NCBI GenBank assembly: GCA_017591395.1
Contig: WEDG01000751.1
Location: forward strand, 92,286 to 156,285
Direction: 5' to 3'
DNA: 64,000 bases
Source of the DNA: Schistocephalus solidus
Lineage: Eukaryota; Platyhelminthes; Cestoda; Diphyllobothriidea; Diphyllobothriidae
Both the position numbers and the translations under genes were made by a program. The stretch's first letter is position 1. The number at the start of each line of letters is the position of its first letter. Below, piece by piece: positions 60,243 through 64,000 of the stretch. The notes below the pieces were generated by a model. It was not told where the DNA came from. It made no database searches and saw only the letters and a list, made by a program, of their open reading frames with translations.

Positions 60243-60962
60243 TCAGCTGCTGGGAAGGTTTTTGATGCAGCTCGACTTAGACGCCTTCTTAATAAAGTTC
60301 ACTTGCTGAGTCACCTTGAAATGCATGGGAAGATTTGGTGGTCTTTTGGCCATGTCCCTAACAATTAAAGTGATCTCGATATCCAAGTGTCGAAAAATGC
60401 TTTCTAAAACCTTTAAGCTCTCCTTCACTGCTATTGGTCAAACAGATCCTTTTCAAACTTTGAGTCAAAACAGCGCTTAAAGTTTCGCAGTACCAATCTC
60501 TCAACATGGGTGTATTGCCCCGGCCACGTCTTCTTACGATAAATACTACGCCAAATACTCATGTTAGATATTCTCCTCAGAAGCACGTCCAGAAATGGGA
60601 TCAATCTGGACTGTTCTTGTTTCAATGTAAATTGGATTGACGAGTGCACCTGATTAATGGTGTCCATTAGAGATGCTATTTATATTTGTTCATCTGTAAT
60701 CATAAAAATATAATCCACGTTGCGCGCATAATATTGTAAATGGTTTATCTGGTGACCAAGCTGTAACGCTTCCAACTTGCCCATGAATTTATTTGACCGA
60801 AGCGGGTTCAGTGGACAGCCCATAGCTACTCCGTCCAGCTGTCTGTACAGACTGTTGTCAAATAGGAACTGCACATTCAAGGTACATCTTGCCAACCATT
60901 CCTTATGCAAATTAACTGGCATTCCTATGTTCTAATGATCAGAGGCAGTGAAATCACAGAGG
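60243..60962 (-). mobile_element. Penelope-like element reverse transcriptase, broken
   Basis: On the minus strand from 60922: LYRQLDGVAMGCPLNPL, then FMGKLEALQLGHQ, YYARNVDYIFMI in place of the YxDD motif, FTLKQEQSRLIPFLDVLL and SIYRKKTWPGQYTHVE. These are the palm and thumb motifs of Penelope-like polymerases. Frames are split by stops near 60680 and 60430. No GIY-YIG endonuclease was seen. The 5' edge joins an RTE endonuclease fragment at about 60962. Confidence 0.7.
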
Positions 60963-62217
60963 TATTTCACCGTCACCGTCCTTGGTGACTTCAACGCCCG
61001 CGTTGGGACAGACCACGTGGTCTGGCAGGTTGTACCGGGTCCCCACAGTCTTGGTAGGTGTAAAGATAACGGCAACCATCTTCTGCGAGCCTGTGCGGGC
61101 CATGCAGAAGATTTCGAGTGGTTAAGCACCGGGATCCGACGCAAACCCGCCAGAAGTCTACAAGCATGGCGGGTCCCGGCTGACGGCGGAACTAACAACT
61201 CTATTCCAGGATATGTGGCGCCAACGGCGAGTTCCTCAGGATTTCAAAGACGCGACCTTGGGTCATCTCTACAAGCGGAAGAGGAACCGCCAACTCTTTG
61301 GGAATCACAAAGGCATCTCATCGCTCAACATCGCCGAGATTATCTTCGCCCGTATCATTCTTAATCATCTGAACGGTCACCTAGAGCAGATACTGACCCC
61401 ATAAAGCCGATGTAGATTATGATGACACGGTGGAACATCCGACAGTTCTTCACCAATCCCCATCTACAAAAAATTGTCAGGAGATGTGAACCCACTTCTA
61501 CACTACCTTCGTGGATCTGACGAAAGACTTTGACGCGGTAAATCGCAATGGACTGTGAAAGTTCATGCAGAAATTCGGCTGTCCTGAGCAGTTCACACAT
61601 ATGGTGCGTGAGATTCATGACATGATGACGGCGCGCGTCACTGACAACGAGATGGTATCTGAAGCACCCACAGTGACTAACGGAGTGAAGCAGGGCTGCG
61701 TACTGCCCCCCGCCCTCTTCAGTCTCATGTTCTTTGCTATGCTGATTAAAGACTAACGTTATGAGTGCCCTGAGATCCACATCACCTACAGAAGTGACGA
61801 GCACCTTCTCAAAATTCAGCATACACAGGCCCCAAACGCGTGTCTACGACTACACTACTTGAATTGCTCTTCGTAGACGACGGCGTCATTAACACTGTGA
61901 CGGAGGAGGACATGCAAATGAGCATGAAATTCTTCGCCGCAGGCTGCGCCAAGTTTGGATCAGTACAGCCACAACTCTGGCCATGCAGCAATCACCGCCC
62001 AGCTCGAAATAAAATGTTCCCCGAATCAATGTCAACGGTGCTCACCTGAAAAATGTGGAAACCTTTGCTTATCTGAGAGGCATGCTGTCACGCAACACGA
62101 GAATCGACGACGAGGTTGCTCAACAGATCTCCAAAGCCAACCAGGCCTTCGGCCGGCTGCAGGCCTCGTGTGGAACCACCACGGTACGCACCTGTACACC
62201 AGATTGAAGATTTACGC
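60963..62217 (+). mobile_element. RTE-type LINE fragment (unit 1, L7)
   Basis: Starts inside the endonuclease at [18 protein letters not shown]. It jumps at about 61110 to the pre-polymerase region and continues to GVKQGCVLPPALFSLMF, then LLFVDD in place of FADD, and part of the post-polymerase region. It ends at 62217, where the second Penelope-like piece begins. Several frameshifts and stops. Confidence 0.8.
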
Positions 62218-62714
62218 TTAAAGTTTCGCAGTACGAATCTCTCAAACATGGGTGTATTGCCCCTGCAACGTATTCTTACGATAAACACTACGCCAAATAC
62301 TCCCGTCAGTCCTTATACTCAAAAAGCACGTCCAGAAAAGGGAGCGATCCGTACCAATCTTGTTCCAATGTAAATTGGATTGACGGGCGCGCCTGATTAA
62401 TAGTGTCCATTAGAGCTGATATGTTCAATTGTTCAGATGTATTAACGAAAAAAATCATCAAAATAGCGCACATAATATTTTAAACGGTTTCGATAATGAC
62501 CAGTATATAACGATTCCAACTTGCCCATGAACGTATTCTCCAGAAGCGGGCCAAGTTGTCAGCCCATATCTATTCCTTCCATTTGTCGTTACAGACTGTT
62601 GTCAAATAGGAACTGCACATTCAAGGTACATCTTGCCAACAATTCCTTGTGCGAATTAACTGGCGTTCCTATGTTCTACTGATCGGAGGCAATGAAATCA
62701 CATTGGTATTTCAC
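62218..62714 (-). mobile_element. Second Penelope-like fragment (unit 2)
   Basis: Homologous to about 60472-60962, starting AAGTTTCGCAGTACGAATCT. More diverged, frames lost. It joins the next RTE piece at the same bases as the first copy. Confidence 0.75.
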
Positions 62715-63885
62715 CGTCACCGTCCTTGGTGATTTCAACGACCGCGTTGGGACAGACCACGTGGTCTGGCAGGTTGTAGCGGGTCCCCACAGTCTTGGTA
62801 GGTGTAAAGATAAAGGCCACCATCTTCTGCGAACCTGTGCGGAACACCTCCTTCTGTTGACCAACACCTTCTTCCGCCTTCTGACGCAGAAGAAGGCCAC
62901 ATGGATGCACCCTCGGTCGCGGTGCTGCCAGATGGTGGACCATGTTCTCCTTCGGAGGCGATATCGACAGGATGTGCTGGTGACCAAGGCAATGCGCGAT
63001 GCCAATGGTTTGACGGATCACCACTTCGTCATCTCCCGAATAAGGTTCCAAATTAAACCTCTACGAAGGCCCGAAGGTAAGCGAGCACCAGGTAAGTTAA
63101 ATACGCTTTTGCTAAATGTGCCTGCTCACTGATTTGATTTCAGCAACCAGATAACCCAGAAACTGGAGGACTTTCAAGCACGGCGGGTCCTGGCTGACAG
63201 CGGAACTAACAACTCTATTCCAATAGATGTGGCGCCGACGGCGAGTTCCTCAGGATTTCGAAGACGCGACCTTGGGTCATCTCTACAAGCGGAAGGGGAA
63301 CCGCCAACTCTAGGGGAATCACAAAGGCCTCTCGTCGCTCAACATCGCCGGGATGATCTTCGCCCTTATCAATCTCAATCATCTGAACGGTCACCTAGAG
63401 CAGGTACTGACCCCAGAGAGCCGATGTAGATTATGATGACACGGTGGAACAACCGACAGTTCTTCACCAATCCCCATCTACAAAAAATTGTCAGGAGATG
63501 TGAACCCACTTCTACACTACCTTCGTGGATCTGACGAAAGACTTTGACGCGGTAAATCGCAATGGACTGTGAAAGTTCATGCAGAAATTCGGCTGTCCTG
63601 AGCAGTACACACACATGGTGCGTGAGATTCATGACAGGATGCAACGCGCGCGTCACTGACAACGAGATGGTATCTGAAGCACCCACAGTGACTAACGGAG
63701 TGAAGCAGGGCTGCGTACTGCCCCCCGCCCTCTTCAGTCTCATGTTCTTTGCTATGGTGATGAAAGACTTACGTGATGAGTGCCCTGAGATCCACATCAC
63801 CTACAGAAGTGACGAGCACCTTCTCAAAATTCGGCATACACAGGCCCCTAACACGTGTGTCTACAGCTGGAACCACTGAGCTGAA
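62715..63885 (+). mobile_element. RTE-type LINE fragment (unit 2, L8)
   Basis: Endonuclease [18 protein letters not shown] at 62710 stays open to 63132 ([18 protein letters not shown] linker). It then jumps at about 63165 into the pre-polymerase region, with polymerase to GVKQGCVLPPALFSLMF. 63410-63850 is nearly identical to 61420-61850. The internal deletion differs from that of unit 1. The last bases to 64000 are unique. Confidence 0.8.
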
Positions 63886-64000
63886 CGGGTGCCGCGCGGT
63901 TTGAATTTTTGAGCAACAAGAAGACTGAATTTAATCGAGTCTTTGCACTGTAACATACAGTCCACAGACATTATATTGGTTCAAATTATTGAAACAATTA

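Overview
The window is eukaryotic and compact-repeat rich, with no bacterial-style operons. It looks like a flatworm, most likely a diphyllobothriid tapeworm. I infer this from the retroelement families (RTE-type LINE copies whose reading frame runs on into C2H2 zinc fingers, CR1/Jockey-type LINEs, a Penelope-like element) and from small secreted cysteine-rich peptides; none of it was checked against a database. Unique coding sequence is sparse. Most of the window is segmental duplication and retroelement debris.

The only convincing host genes form one family: five intact two-exon genes and four damaged copies, spread over the whole window. Each intact gene has a tiny first exon (55 or 61 nt) that encodes only a signal peptide, a phase-1 intron, and a second exon that encodes the whole mature peptide. 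The mature peptide has 12 cysteines in two back-to-back inhibitor-cystine-knot (knottin) patterns joined by only two residues. A TATA box lies about 40-47 nt upstream of the ATG in every intact gene, except that it is degenerate in the first. Two subfamilies can be seen: short-tailed with long introns (genes at 41-2920, 18130-21291, 29193-30844), and Ser/Thr-tailed with introns near 0.1 kb (51004-51403, 58297-58706).

Layout. 1-4.66 kb: gene 1 (minus) with a truncated copy diverging from it; this is one arm of an inverted repeat whose other arm is 16.37-21.33 kb (gene 2 plus a truncated copy). 4.8-5.8 kb: a repeat found again at 27.4-28.4 kb. 5.4-7.6 kb and 10.3-14.5 kb: inverted, collinear copies of 51.7-54.1 kb and 38.4-42.3 kb, so the two together read as one large old inverted duplication around a roughly 24-kb centre. 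8.1-10.7, 12.0-13.6, 22.4-24.3, 31.6-35.6, 41.9-46.0, 46.0-49.2 and 60.9-63.9 kb: RTE-type LINE copies in various states of truncation. 24.4-24.9 and 35.6-38.4 kb: CR1-like LINEs. 60.2-63.9 kb: a chimeric Penelope-like/RTE unit duplicated in tandem. 28.9-31.6 kb: gene 3 and its flank. 54.7-55.0 kb: a weak candidate exon of an ABCA-type transporter. The remainder is AT-rich unique sequence in which I see no gene.

The peptide genes sit inside the duplicated blocks, so the family probably expanded by segmental duplication, and inverted copies have since decayed separately. Nothing in the sequence gives their target or function; the fold and secretion are inferred from spacing and signal peptides.
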